A stretch of DNA of 64,000 bases. It comes from an uncultured Paracoccaceae bacterium. GTDB lineage: Bacteria; Pseudomonadota; Alphaproteobacteria; Rhodobacterales; Rhodobacteraceae. Position numbers and translations under genes: made by a program. Below are positions 25,582-34,645 of the stretch, piece by piece (positions within the stretch are counted from its first letter, which is position 1; every line of letters begins with the position of its first letter). Location: the NCBI GenBank assembly GCA_937895435.1, contig CALAXT010000072.1, positions 1 to 64,000 of the forward strand, written 5' to 3'. A model generated the notes under the pieces. It was given only the letters and a program-made list of their open reading frames with translations, had not been told where the DNA came from and made no database searches.

Positions 25582-26315
25582 TTTTTTCTGATTTTCTAAA
25601 AGCCCTGGGCCAAGTCAGTGATCCGCGCTTTCGCCGGGTTTTATGGCTGGGCTTGGCGCTGACACTGGCCCTGCTGATTGTGCTTTATGCCGTAATTATG
25701 GCCAGCATCACCGCCTTTGTGCCCGACAGCGTTACCCTGCCGCTGATTGGCGTGGTGGGTGGGATTGACACGCTGGTGTCGCTGGCCTCATTTGGCGTGC
25801 TGTTGGTTTTGTCGATGGTGCTGATGATCCCGGTTGCCTCGGCATTCAGTGGGCTGTTTTTGGATGATATCGCCCGCGCGGTTGAGGCACGACACTACCC
25901 CAACCTGCCGCCCGCCACGGCCGCAACCTTGGGTCAGGCGTTGATTGATACCATCAATTTCTTTGGCCTGATGGTGGTCGTGAACCTGTTTGGGCTGATA
26001 TTTTACATACTGGCTGGCCCATTCATGCCATTGATTTTCATCGCGCTAAACGGGCTTTTGTTGGGGCGCGAATATTTCCAGATTGCCGCCTTGCGCCGAA
26101 TGTCGGGCAAAGATGCCCGCGCCCTGCGGCGGCGGCATTTCTTTCAGATTTGGCTCGCTGGCATGTTAATGGCGGCGCCGTTGACAGTGCCGCTGGTCAA
26201 TTTGATCGTACCCATATTGGGTGCGGCCACATTCACCCATTTGTTCCATCGGGTGCGGAATGCTGACCGCGGCCAAAGTAATCAAAATCATCCACCGTCA
26301 CCCAACCTGATGTAA
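25578..26315 (+). CDS. EI24-domain membrane protein (CysZ-like)
   Basis: A 245-residue inner-membrane protein with four or more hydrophobic segments (about residues 22-45, 55-80, 130-160 and 190-215) and FSGLFLDDIARAVEARHYP between the second and third, as in the EI24/CysZ family; E. coli CysZ moves sulfate. ATG 25578 overlaps the nitroreductase stop. The 3' end overlaps the convergent DUF1467 gene by 83 bp, an unusually long convergent overlap. Confidence 0.78.
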   Translation: MIFSDFLKALGQVSDPRFRRVLWLGLALTLALLIVLYAVIMASITAFVPDSVTLPLIGVVGGIDTLVSLASFGVLLVLSMVLMIPVASAFSGLFLDDIARAVEARHYPNLPPATAATLGQALIDTINFFGLMVVVNLFGLIFYILAGPFMPLIFIALNGLLLGREYFQIAALRRMSGKDARALRRRHFFQIWLAGMLMAAPLTVPLVNLIVPILGAATFTHLFHRVRNADRGQSNQNHPPSPNLM

Positions 26316-26526
26316 TGATCCCGGCAATCACAACCCAAAGACCCAACGCAATCATGGTGGTCAGCTTTGCTTTGCGTTTGATCTGGGCATCAGCGGGGGC
26401 CGAACGCGGGGTGCCCGGCACAACCGATCCAGCCTCTTCTTGCGATACAAAGCGTTGGGGCAAAACGATAAAAAACACCATGAACCAGATCATGGCAAAC
26501 AAAACGATCGCGGCGGTGATATTCAT
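26233..26526 (-). CDS. DUF1467 family membrane protein
   Basis: A 97-residue protein with two transmembrane segments (about 5-23 and 57-76). The N-terminal ITAAIVLFAMIWFMVFFIVLPQR and VVPGTPRSAPADAQIKRKAK are the DUF1467 pattern common in alphaproteobacteria. ATG overlaps the stop of the epimerase gene (ATGA), a frequent pairing in this group. The last 83 bp also encode the end of the EI24 protein on the other strand. Function unknown. Confidence 0.8.
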   Translation of the reverse strand: MNITAAIVLFAMIWFMVFFIVLPQRFVSQEEAGSVVPGTPRSAPADAQIKRKAKLTTMIALGLWVVIAGIITSGWVTVDDFDYFGRGQHSAPDGTNG

Positions 26527-26927
26527 GCCTGCTCCAATTCGATCAAGGTTCCAGTGAAATCTTTCGGGTGTAAAAACAACACCGGCTTGCCATGTGCGCC
26601 AATTTTTGGTGTGCCATCGCCCAAAATGCGCGCACCAGCCGCCTGTAGCTGATCGCGTGCCGCAAGAAGATCAACCACTTCATAACAAATGTGATGAATG
26701 CCACCCGCTGGGTTCTTTTCTAAAAACCCGGCGATGGGGCTGTTATCGCCCAAGGTTGCCAACAGTTCAATTTTGGTATTGGGCAGTTCAATAAAAACCA
26801 CGCGCACGCCATGATCGGGCTCATCTTGCGGGGTGCCAACAACGGCACCAAGCGCGCTTTGATATTGCGCGCAGGCCGCCACCAAATCCGGCACGGCGAT
26901 CGCGACATGATTGAGACGACCGATCAT
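26523..26927 (-). CDS. mce: Methylmalonyl-CoA epimerase
   Basis: A VOC-fold metalloenzyme of 134 residues that interconverts (2S)- and (2R)-methylmalonyl-CoA in propionyl-CoA catabolism. Metal ligands of the family are visible: the histidine in RLNHVAIAV, GGIHHICYEV and the C-terminal glutamate in GTLIELEQA; IGAHGKPVLFLHPKDF is also typical. ATG 26927 is preceded by GGAGGG at 6 nt. Confidence 0.92.
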   Translation of the reverse strand: MIGRLNHVAIAVPDLVAACAQYQSALGAVVGTPQDEPDHGVRVVFIELPNTKIELLATLGDNSPIAGFLEKNPAGGIHHICYEVVDLLAARDQLQAAGARILGDGTPKIGAHGKPVLFLHPKDFTGTLIELEQA

Positions 26928-27059
26928 CACAAACCCTCCAACTACCCCGCCACGTTATGGGCATTGCCGCCCCAGGCTGCAAGGGGCGCAATGTCACTGG
27001 AAGTGGCGCGTGGGCGGTGTATGCTAACCCCGACACATCAGACAAAGGCGCAGATCGCT

Positions 27060-27779
27060 ATGGCAGAAAAACGTTTTGGGGCGCCCCTGCACGATTGGGT
27101 TGCCCCTGCCTTTCCCACCGCTGACACCCTAAAAGGGCGCTTTGTCACCCTGGCCCCCTTGTCACCCGAGACGCATGCGGCCCCCCTTTTTGCAGCAAAT
27201 GCTGCCCAACCTGCAATGTGGGATTATTTGCCCTATGGGCCGTTTGATACGCTAAACGCCTATGAAACATGGATGCGCACAGCCACAGCCGGGCATGACC
27301 CGCAGTTTTATGCGCTCAGCGATCATCAAAGCCAACCGGGACAATGGGGCGGGGTTGCAAGCTATCTGCGTATCACACCTGAAATCGGTTCCATTGAGGT
27401 GGGACATATCGCACTGTCGGCCCAAATGCAGCGCCGCCCCGCCGCAACCGAGGCCATGTGTCTGATGATGGCGCGCGCCTTTGCCGCAGGCTATCGGCGC
27501 TATGAATGGAAATGTGACGCGCTAAACCTGCCATCTCGGCGTGCAGCGCAGCGGCTGGGCTTTTCATATGAGGGCACATTCCGGCAAGCCACAATCGTCA
27601 AAGGCCGCAATCGCGACACCGCATGGTTTGCCGTAACCGATCAGGAGTGGCCCGCACTTTCAGCCGCCCATGCTGCGTGGCTTGCGCCCGAAAACTTTAC
27701 CCCCGACGGCCAACAACGCCTGCGCCTGTCTGACCTGACCACCCCATGCCGCGTCAGCTCTGATCCGGCGCTTGGCTGA
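27060..27779 (+). CDS. GNAT-family N-acetyltransferase (RimJ/RimL type)
   Basis: A 239-residue acetyltransferase. The N-terminal half (GRFVTLAPLSPETHAAPLF) and the acetyl-CoA region with AATEAMCLMMARAFAAGYRRYEWKCDALNLPSRRAAQRLGFSYEGTFRQ fit the RimJ/RimL subgroup, which acetylates protein N-termini or small molecules. ATG 27060 is chosen because further upstream the frame runs across the opposite-strand epimerase gene. The 3' end overlaps the convergent MBL gene by 26 bp. Substrate unknown. Confidence 0.85.
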   Translation: MAEKRFGAPLHDWVAPAFPTADTLKGRFVTLAPLSPETHAAPLFAANAAQPAMWDYLPYGPFDTLNAYETWMRTATAGHDPQFYALSDHQSQPGQWGGVASYLRITPEIGSIEVGHIALSAQMQRRPAATEAMCLMMARAFAAGYRRYEWKCDALNLPSRRAAQRLGFSYEGTFRQATIVKGRNRDTAWFAVTDQEWPALSAAHAAWLAPENFTPDGQQRLRLSDLTTPCRVSSDPALG

Positions 27780-28707
27780 GGGACACCAGCGCCCCCGGTT
27801 CCGGGCGACGACAAAACCGTGTGTTGGGGTCCAGAAGGCCCTCGGGTTCAATCAAACCGCGTTCATGCAGATCAATCACATGCGCAAAAAGATTGCGCAG
27901 CGCAGCCCCCTGCAGCGCAGTTGGAACATCGGCATAAACTTGGGCGCAAAGATCTGGCAATGTGACAAAATTTGGCCCAAGGGCTGCCAAAATCTCAGCC
28001 TCGCGCGCTTGGCGATGCGCCATTAGCGCCAGAATACGGGCGCGTGGCTGGGCAAAGGGCGCGCCATGTCCGGGCAGGCACAGCCCTGCCCGCAGCCGCG
28101 ACAGCCGCCGCAGCGATGCCATGTAATCGCCCATATCCCCATCGGGTGGTGAAACCAGCGAACTGGCCCACCCCATCACATGATCACCGCTGAAAAGCCG
28201 CCCCCCCCCGACAAAGCACATGTGGTTGCCAAAATGCCCCGGCGTCCAAACCGCGCGCAGCTGCCACCCTTGCCCACGCAGCCTCTGCCCGTCGCGCAAC
28301 ATCCGGTCAGGGCAAAAACTGGGGTCTGCGCCCTCGCCGCCCCCCAGCACCGCGCCACGGGCCGCCAATCTGGCCATCACCGCGCTGCGCCCACTGCCCG
28401 ATACGCCAAACCCAAAGACCGGCGCGCCAGTTTCCCGCGCCAAATCGGGGGCAAGGGCACTGTGATCAAGATGGCTGTGGGTCACCAATATATGGCTGAC
28501 ACGCCCGCCAGCTGGCACCGCCTGTAAAATCGCAGACAAATGCACACCAATCGCGGGGCCGGGATCAATCACCACCACATCGTGTGTGCCCAAAACATAG
28601 GTATTCGTCCCCGGCCCCGTCATGGCTGAGGGGTTTGGGGCGCGCAACAATTGCAGATCGTGCGCCAACATTTGGTGCGGGGGGTAAGATAGGTCTGGTG
28701 ACGCCAT
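27754..28707 (-). CDS. MBL-fold metallo-hydrolase (LACTB2-like)
   Basis: A 317-residue protein with the metal site THSHLDHSA, further ligands in TPGHFGNHMCFV and SGDHVMG, and a C-terminal winged-helix-like tail (LPDLCAQVYADVPTALQGAALRNLFAHVIDLHERG). That combination is the LACTB2 / GLX2-like group, whose mammalian member has endoribonuclease activity; the bacterial role is not certain. Divergent from the EnvZ-like kinase with a 41-bp gap. Confidence 0.85.
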   Translation of the reverse strand: MASPDLSYPPHQMLAHDLQLLRAPNPSAMTGPGTNTYVLGTHDVVVIDPGPAIGVHLSAILQAVPAGGRVSHILVTHSHLDHSALAPDLARETGAPVFGFGVSGSGRSAVMARLAARGAVLGGGEGADPSFCPDRMLRDGQRLRGQGWQLRAVWTPGHFGNHMCFVGGGRLFSGDHVMGWASSLVSPPDGDMGDYMASLRRLSRLRAGLCLPGHGAPFAQPRARILALMAHRQAREAEILAALGPNFVTLPDLCAQVYADVPTALQGAALRNLFAHVIDLHERGLIEPEGLLDPNTRFCRRPEPGALVSLSQAPDQS

Positions 28708-28748
28708 CTGGCTCTTTTCCTCTGGCTGCGGCCAAGCTAGGATGCGCT

Positions 28749-30107
28749 ATGTCATTTGAACTGCGCCGTTTCTTGCCCCGCAGCCTTTATGGGCGGGCCG
28801 CCCTGATCCTGATCGTGCCGATTGTCACGATTCAATTGGTCGTGTCTATCGTCTTTATTCAACGCCATTTTGAGCGTGTCACCCAACAAATGACTGGCAA
28901 TATCGCGCTTGAGGTCGAATATATGCTGCGGCAAGTCAATGCCGCCCCTGATTTGGCTGCAGCCCAACAGGTTGTGGCAGGTTTGGTGGCGCCGCTGGCG
29001 CTGCGGGTTGAGCTGCCAAGCAATCGTGCCCTCTCCGACACCCGCGACTTTGTCGACCTGACCGGGGCGTTTGTGATTGAAGCACTTTACCAATCTTTGG
29101 GCGCAGCCGCAGCCACCGCCGGGCAACCCTCAAACCCCGTGTTGGGCGTCGATCTGGTGGCCGAACGTGGGCAGGTGCTTTTGCTGCTGGCCAGCGACAA
29201 AGGGCCGATGCTGGTCACAATGGATCGTGGTCGGGTTTCAACATCAAACGCGCATCAGCTTTTGGTATTGATGGTGGTCACCTCAGTTCTGATGACGCTG
29301 ATTGCGTTTGGGTTTTTGCGCAACCAACTCCGCCCTATAGCCCAGCTGGCTCGCGCAGCCGAGGCCTTTGGCAAGGGCCGCGCGCTGCCTTATCGCCCCC
29401 GTGGCGCGACCGAAGTGCGCGCGGCAGGGGCTGCATTTTTGGATATGCGTAACCGCCTGGAACGACAGATTGAACAGCGCACACTGATGCTTTCAGGCGT
29501 CAGCCATGACCTGCGCACGCCACTGACGCGGTTAAAGCTCGGCCTGGCGATGTTGCCCGATGATGATGAGGTTGAGGCCCTGCGCCGCGATGTTTCGGAC
29601 ATGGAAAAGCTTCTGGATGGTTTTTTAGCCTTTGCGCGTGGCGATGCCTTGGAAACCCCGCAGCCAACAGATGCGGTGCAGCTGGCGCAGCAAGCGGTTG
29701 AAAATGCCCATCGCGCAGGCCGCAATGCCTCTTTTGATCCCCCTGTGCCCCCGCTGGCCAATCCCCAAGTGTTGCTGCGCCCCGAGGCCATCGCGCGCGC
29801 CTTGGAAAACCTGTTAAACAACGCAGATCGCCATGCCAGCCAAGTGGTTTTATCGCTGAGCCTCAGCCCCAAAAACCTGATTTTCACCGTACAAGATGAC
29901 GGTCCTGGAATTCCCGAAGACCTGCGTGCCGAAGCCGTGCGCCCCTTTGCCCGCCTTGATCCCGCCCGCAGCCAAAACCGCGGCATGTCGGTGGGATTGG
30001 GGCTGTCGATCACGGCGGATATCGCGCGCAGTCACGGCGGCACGCTGCGACTGGGACACAGCGAACGGCTGGGGGGGCTAAAGGCCGAACTGGTCTTGGC
30101 CCGATAA
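28749..30107 (+). CDS. EnvZ-like sensor histidine kinase
   Basis: A 452-residue membrane kinase: transmembrane helices at about 16-37 and 171-190, a periplasmic sensor between them, a HAMP region, the phosphoacceptor helix SGVSHDLRTPLTRLKLGL (His253), N-box ALENLLNNADRH, G1 DDGPGIP and G2 GMSVGLGLSI. ATG 28749 begins MSFELRRFLPRSLYGRAAL as in alphaproteobacterial EnvZ-type proteins. No response regulator gene is adjacent, so its partner is probably encoded elsewhere. Confidence 0.9.
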   Translation: MSFELRRFLPRSLYGRAALILIVPIVTIQLVVSIVFIQRHFERVTQQMTGNIALEVEYMLRQVNAAPDLAAAQQVVAGLVAPLALRVELPSNRALSDTRDFVDLTGAFVIEALYQSLGAAAATAGQPSNPVLGVDLVAERGQVLLLLASDKGPMLVTMDRGRVSTSNAHQLLVLMVVTSVLMTLIAFGFLRNQLRPIAQLARAAEAFGKGRALPYRPRGATEVRAAGAAFLDMRNRLERQIEQRTLMLSGVSHDLRTPLTRLKLGLAMLPDDDEVEALRRDVSDMEKLLDGFLAFARGDALETPQPTDAVQLAQQAVENAHRAGRNASFDPPVPPLANPQVLLRPEAIARALENLLNNADRHASQVVLSLSLSPKNLIFTVQDDGPGIPEDLRAEAVRPFARLDPARSQNRGMSVGLGLSITADIARSHGGTLRLGHSERLGGLKAELVLAR

Positions 30108-30178
30108 TCCCCAACCACCCCCTTGCCGACGGCCGCGCGCCATCGCAAGATATTACATAAAAGGCAAAGGGGCATCAC

Positions 30179-31564
30179 ATGCTGACACGCAGGCGCGGGG
30201 ATATTTCGTTTTGGTATGCCGATATTGGTGGCCTGCCGCAGCCACGCGCAGCGCTGCAGGGGGATACGACCGCAGACATCTGCATAATCGGCGCCGGCTA
30301 TACCGGGCTTTGGACCGCCTATTACCTGAAAAAGGCCGACCCTGGCCTGAGGATTGTGGTGCTTGAGCGCGAATTTGCAGGATTTGGCGCCTCAGGGCGC
30401 AATGGCGGCTGGCTGACCGGTGGCTTTGCGTGGGCGCATGAGAAATATCTGTCACACGGCACCCCCGAGGGCGTGCGCGCACTGGTGGCTGCGATGAACG
30501 GCACGGTAGATGAGGTGATATCCGTTGCACAAACCGAAGGGATTGATGCTGACATTCTGCGCACAGATGAGCTGATGGTGGCCACCTGCCCCGCACAACT
30601 GGCCCGGATGCAGGCTGATGTGGCCCAGCGCAATTTTTGGGGCGAAGGCCCCGATAAGGTCTGGGAAATCAGCCAAGATGAAATCCGCGCCCGTGTCGAT
30701 GTGCCAAACGCCTTGGGTGCGATGGTTGTGGGGAATGTTGCGCGTATTCAACCCGCCAAACTGGTGCAAGGTCTGGCGCGCGTTGTTTCAGACATGGGGG
30801 TGCATATCGCCGAAGGCACCGCCGTGACAGACCTGTCGCCCGGCATTGTGTCCACCGATCACGGGCAAGTGCGCGCGCCCATCATTTTGCGTGCCACCGA
30901 AGGCTTTACCGCAGGTCTGCCCGGCGCGCGCCGGGAATGGTTGCCGATGAATTCCGCCCAGATTGTCACAGCACCTTTGTCGCAATCGACATGGGATAAA
31001 ATTGGCTGGCAAGGCCATGAAATATTGGGCGATTTTGCCAATGCCTATTGCTATTGCCAGCGCACCCGTGAAGGCCGGATTGCCGTGGGGGGGCGGGGCG
31101 TGCCCTATCTTATGGGCTCGCGCACCGATCATCGTGGCACGCCCGATGATGAGACCATTCGCCGGTTGATTGACATTTTGCATCGTCACTTTCCCGCCAC
31201 CCGTGATGCGACGATTGACCACGCATGGTGCGGTGTTTTGGGTGTGCCAAGGGATTTTTGCGCCACTGTTGGGCTGGATCGTAAGACAGGTATTGGCTGG
31301 GCCGGGGGCTATGTGGGGGTTGGGGTATCCACCTCAAACCTGGCCGGGCGCACGCTGGCCGATCTGGCCTTGGGGACCGACAGCGATTTGGTGCATCTGC
31401 CATGGGTTAACCGCCGTGTGCGCCAATGGGAGCCAGAACCCCTGCGCTGGTTGGGGGTGCATGGGATGTATGGGCTGCTGAACCTGGCAGATCGGCGCGA
31501 AATGCGCTTGGGTGGCCCACCTTCGGCTGTAGCCCGCTTTGCAAACTGGGCTATGGGGCGTTAA
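30179..31564 (+). CDS. FAD-dependent amine oxidoreductase (DAO family, PuuB/OrdL-like)
   Basis: A 461-residue flavoprotein with an N-terminal FAD-binding fold (DICIIGAGYTGLWTAYYLKKADPGLRIVVLE), GFGASGRNGGWLTGG, and a C-terminal DAO motif GWAGGYVGVGVSTSNLAGRTLADL. The closest functional type is gamma-glutamylputrescine oxidase (PuuB) and related amine oxidases. It stands alone between the EnvZ-like kinase and a lipoprotein gene, so the substrate cannot be read from context. Confidence 0.82.
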   Translation: MLTRRRGDISFWYADIGGLPQPRAALQGDTTADICIIGAGYTGLWTAYYLKKADPGLRIVVLEREFAGFGASGRNGGWLTGGFAWAHEKYLSHGTPEGVRALVAAMNGTVDEVISVAQTEGIDADILRTDELMVATCPAQLARMQADVAQRNFWGEGPDKVWEISQDEIRARVDVPNALGAMVVGNVARIQPAKLVQGLARVVSDMGVHIAEGTAVTDLSPGIVSTDHGQVRAPIILRATEGFTAGLPGARREWLPMNSAQIVTAPLSQSTWDKIGWQGHEILGDFANAYCYCQRTREGRIAVGGRGVPYLMGSRTDHRGTPDDETIRRLIDILHRHFPATRDATIDHAWCGVLGVPRDFCATVGLDRKTGIGWAGGYVGVGVSTSNLAGRTLADLALGTDSDLVHLPWVNRRVRQWEPEPLRWLGVHGMYGLLNLADRREMRLGGPPSAVARFANWAMGR

Positions 31565-31661
31565 GGGCGCTGACTGGACAGCCCAAGCTTTACGTTTTAT
31601 TAAATCTTTCAGGGCCCAATATGGCCCAATCTCGATCTCATTTCAGAAGGACCCGACCAAC

Positions 31662-32102
31662 ATGATCGCACGGTTTAAACCCCTCTGCGCCAGCGCGATG
31701 ATCGCGCTGATGCTTGCAGGCTGCGCGGTCGAACCGCTCAGCGATTACCGCCCCGTGGTTGATCCAGCCCGCACCAGCCCCGCCAAATATGAAACCGATC
31801 TGACCGCCTGCCGCGCAATCGCCCTGCAGGTTGAGGCTGATTACAAACAGCGCCAAAAAGACCAAATGGGCAAAAACCTGATTGTCGGTCTGTTGGCTGG
31901 GGCCGCAATTGGGGCGGTGGCTGGCACCAATTCACGCTATCAGGGCGATTTGATGGCCTATGGGGCGGTGACCGGCATGGCCTCTGGGGCGGCCAACAAT
32001 GATTATTCGCATGATCTGGTGAAATACGGCCCACGCCGTGTGATTGACCGCTGCATGGCAGACCGCGGCCACCGGATCTTAAGCGATCTGGGCCGCGCCT
32101 GA
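31662..32102 (+). CDS. Glycine-zipper lipoprotein
   Basis: A 146-residue exported lipoprotein. After a short basic start (MIARFKPLCASAMIALMLAGCAV) the lipobox LAGC marks Cys22 or so as the lipidation site. The middle contains GLLAGAAIGAVAGTNSRYQGDLMAYGAVTGMASGAA, a glycine-zipper segment as in outer-membrane proteins that insert or oligomerise. AGAAGGA lies upstream of ATG 31662. Specific function unknown. Confidence 0.8.
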   Translation: MIARFKPLCASAMIALMLAGCAVEPLSDYRPVVDPARTSPAKYETDLTACRAIALQVEADYKQRQKDQMGKNLIVGLLAGAAIGAVAGTNSRYQGDLMAYGAVTGMASGAANNDYSHDLVKYGPRRVIDRCMADRGHRILSDLGRA

Positions 32103-32114
32103 CATCAAAACGGG

Positions 32115-32136
32115 GCTGGACGATTAAATCGCCCAG
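32115..32136 (+). terminator. Imperfect hairpin after the lipoprotein gene
   Basis: CTGGACGAT and ATCGCCCAG pair with one mismatch around a small AT loop shortly after the lipoprotein stop. There is no U-run, so this is a weak terminator candidate for the convergent lipoprotein/phnM junction. Confidence 0.35.
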
Positions 32137-32137
32137 T

Positions 32138-32185
32138 CCTTAACGCATTTGGCCCTTAACGCATTTGGTCCTTAACGCATCAGGC
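32138..32185. repeat. Three tandem 16-bp repeats at the phnM 3' end
   Basis: CCTTAACGCATTTGGC (32138-32153), CCTTAACGCATTTGGT (32154-32169) and CCTTAACGCATCAGGC (32170-32185) are head to tail. The third copy includes the last codons and stop of phnM; the first two lie in the convergent spacer. The arrangement looks like a small slippage-derived minisatellite that began from the phnM end. Confidence 0.85.
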
Positions 32186-33322
32186 CACACGCGCGCCACC
32201 CACCCAAAGCCCACGCACAATCGCAGCCTCATCGATTTGCTGAACCCGCACCAGATCAGCGCGCAGGCCCAGGCCAATTTCGCCACGGTCATTTAATCCA
32301 CAGGCGCGGGCTGGGGCCGATGTCACGCTGGCAAAACCCCGCGCCACTGAGCCATACAGATCGCCCAGCATCAGCGCCGCCGACAAAAGCGCCCCCGGCA
32401 CATAATCGGATGACACAATATCCAACAGCCCTGCCCGCGCCAAATCTTGGGCGGCCACGTTGCCCGAATGCGATCCCCCCCGCATCAGGTTGGGCGCCCC
32501 CATCATCACAGCAATCCCATGATCACGGCAGGCAGAGGCTGCCTCAACCGTGGTTGGGAATTCCGCCAATCGAATGCCATAGCCGGCCGAGGTCGCCACC
32601 TGCGGCGCAGTCGTGTCATCGTGGCTGGCCAAAACCGCCCCAAAACGCGCAGCAGCCGCCACGGCCGCGGCTTCATGTGCCGCCCCCAGCCGTGCATGCA
32701 GCGCCACCAACTGCGCCACATGATCATCAAAACCCGCATCCGACAGGCCATGCTTGCCGCAGACATAATCTTTCAGTTTGCTCAGATCGCGAAACTGGCG
32801 CTGGCCGGGGGTATGATCCATCAGGCTGACAATGCCCACGCTGTCATCCGGGCCAAAGGCCGCCAACTCATCCAGCAGGGTTTCCGAACACACTTCGGCA
32901 CGCAGATGCAACAAATGGTTTATCCGCAGTGCCCCCTTGGCCCGCAGCGCCAGAATTTCATCGGCCACGCCCCGAGCATAGGGGGTATAATTCGTCTTGC
33001 CATCACTGATGATCGACCCCACACGCAGCGCATCGAACACGGTGGTGATGCCAACGCCCGCCAATTCCGCATCATGCGCAATAATCGCTGGGCCATGCGG
33101 CCATTTCACCTTGGGACGCGGTTCCATATGGCGTTCAAGATTGTCGGTATGCAGTTCAATCAGCCCCGGGGCCAACAGATCCCCGCCACAATCAATCGCC
33201 CCTTTGGGCACCATAGAACCGGGCAAAATTTCAGCAATCCGACCCGCCCGGAATACCAGCGCCCCCAGCATAACCTCTTGTGGCAACACGAGGCGGGCAT
33301 TGGCAAGAATTGTGTCTGTCAT
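32180..33322 (-). CDS. phnM: Alpha-D-ribose 1-methylphosphonate 5-triphosphate diphosphatase
   Basis: Removes diphosphate from the nucleoside-derived intermediate before C-P cleavage. A 380-residue amidohydrolase with GLIELHTDNLERHMEPRPKVKWP, the PhnM form of the metal-binding HxD region, SLMDHTPGQRQFRD, ASHDDTT and SSDYVPGALLSAA. It is separated from phnGHIJKLN by the convergent DUF1045 gene and so needs its own promoter in the 88-bp gap at 33323-33410. Confidence 0.93.
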   Translation of the reverse strand: MTDTILANARLVLPQEVMLGALVFRAGRIAEILPGSMVPKGAIDCGGDLLAPGLIELHTDNLERHMEPRPKVKWPHGPAIIAHDAELAGVGITTVFDALRVGSIISDGKTNYTPYARGVADEILALRAKGALRINHLLHLRAEVCSETLLDELAAFGPDDSVGIVSLMDHTPGQRQFRDLSKLKDYVCGKHGLSDAGFDDHVAQLVALHARLGAAHEAAAVAAAARFGAVLASHDDTTAPQVATSAGYGIRLAEFPTTVEAASACRDHGIAVMMGAPNLMRGGSHSGNVAAQDLARAGLLDIVSSDYVPGALLSAALMLGDLYGSVARGFASVTSAPARACGLNDRGEIGLGLRADLVRVQQIDEAAIVRGLWVGGARVA

Positions 33323-33410
33323 CTCTTCGTCTTTTCTGCACGAGGCACTATGATGGCGTGGTGATAAGCGATGTCACAAATCTGCGACGGGAAAAAGCTA
33401 GGACGGGGCC

Positions 33411-34103
33411 ATGGAAGAATTTGAACGATATGCCCTTTATTACGCGCCTGAACCGGGCATGTTTGCCGATTTCTGCGCTGACTGGCTTGGCTGGGATGCC
33501 GCAAATGGCACTGCGCGCGCGCATCCCTCTCTTGCAGGGCTCGATATTGCACACCTGACCCAAACACCACGCAAATACGGCTTTCACGGCACGCTTAAGC
33601 CACCATTTCGGCTGGCCCCCGGCACCAAACGCGCTGACCTGCACGCAGCCCTGCCTGATTTCGCCGCGCGCCACGCACCCGTCACGCTGGACGGGCTTGC
33701 CCTGCAGCAATTGGGTGGGTTTTTGGCGCTGACGCCGATTGGCACGCCTGCCCAGCAGGGCCTGTTGGCGGATTTGGCCGCCGATTTGGTGCGTGATTTT
33801 GATGTCTTTCGCGCCCCCCCCAGCCCGCAAGAGCTTGAGCGGCGCAAAGCCGCCCCCCTTACCCCCCGTCAAAATGCGTTGCTGGCGCAATGGGGCTATC
33901 CCTATGTGTTGGAGCAGTTTCGTTTTCATCTGACGCTCACCGGCAATCTTGGCGCAGAGCAGGCGCAAAGCGTTGCAGACCGGCTGGCCCCCTTGATCGA
34001 ACCGCTGTTGCCCAAACCGTTTGTGATCCGCACGATCTGTCTGTTTGGCCAAGGCCAAGATGGTATGTTTCGCATTTTGCACCGCTATGCGCTGTCTGGC
34101 TGA
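33411..34103 (+). CDS. DUF1045 phosphonate-cluster protein, 2H-phosphoesterase-like
   Basis: A 230-residue protein of the DUF1045 family found in phosphonate gene clusters. It has two H-x-T/S-like motifs, FHGTLKPPF and FHLTLTG, spaced as in 2H phosphoesterases. The known C-P lyase pathway needs a cyclic phosphodiesterase (PhnP in E. coli) to open ribose 1,2-cyclic phosphate 5-phosphate, and no phnP is visible here, so this protein may do that step; this is inference. Divergent from phnM, and its 3' end overlaps phnN by 19 bp. Confidence 0.8.
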   Translation: MEEFERYALYYAPEPGMFADFCADWLGWDAANGTARAHPSLAGLDIAHLTQTPRKYGFHGTLKPPFRLAPGTKRADLHAALPDFAARHAPVTLDGLALQQLGGFLALTPIGTPAQQGLLADLAADLVRDFDVFRAPPSPQELERRKAAPLTPRQNALLAQWGYPYVLEQFRFHLTLTGNLGAEQAQSVADRLAPLIEPLLPKPFVIRTICLFGQGQDGMFRILHRYALSG

Positions 34104-34645
34104 GGCTGCAGGGCTGCCAAAAACATCGCCACAGCATCCTCCAGCGCGCCACTATTGTCGATTTGGCTGATATTTAGCCCCTCTGGCAGTGCAAAACCCG
34201 CACGTTCCAAACGCGCTGCAATGTCTTGCGCCGTTTCGCGACCACGCGCGGCCAAACGTGCGGCTAAAACTGGCACCGGCGCGGTTACCAAAATCACCCG
34301 CAGGTCAGGAAACTGTCGACACGCCTCTGTCAGCATCCCACGTGAGCCGTTAAAGATAACATCATGCCCAGCGTCCAGATCGGCATGGATACCGACCGGA
34401 ACACCATAGCAAAGCCCATGCGCCTGCCAGTGCAGCGCGAACAATCCAGCGGCATTGCGTCGGGCAAATTCTGCGGGCGTGACACCTTCAAACGGCTCTC
34501 CACCAGCGGATTCAGGGCGGGTTATCACACGTTGTACAATCACCAAATCTGGGCGCGCGGCACTGGCTGCGGCCAGCAACGTATCTTTGCCCGCCCCCGA
34601 CGGCCCGACCAGCGCAAAAAGCCGCCCCCCCATCCCAGATCTCAC
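34085..34645 (-). CDS. phnN: Ribose 1,5-bisphosphate phosphokinase
   Basis: Makes PRPP from ribose 1,5-bisphosphate and ATP. A 186-residue guanylate-kinase-like protein with Walker A LVGPSGAGKDTLL, RVITRPESAGGEPFEGV, and HGLCYGVP. The GTG start at 34645 overlaps the phnL stop (GTGA); an in-frame ATG at 34633 is the alternative. Last gene of the phnGHIJKLN operon. Confidence 0.9.
   Translation of the reverse strand: MRSGMGGRLFALVGPSGAGKDTLLAAASAARPDLVIVQRVITRPESAGGEPFEGVTPAEFARRNAAGLFALHWQAHGLCYGVPVGIHADLDAGHDVIFNGSRGMLTEACRQFPDLRVILVTAPVPVLAARLAARGRETAQDIAARLERAGFALPEGLNISQIDNSGALEDAVAMFLAALQPQPDSA

Noticed and set aside
32447-33364. 305-codon open frame opposite phnM
   Set aside because: Arg/His/Gln-rich translation typical of an antisense shadow; phnM is clear.
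33739-33933. Small open frames inside the DUF1045 gene
   Set aside because: Out of frame with a conserved protein, no ribosome site or family match.
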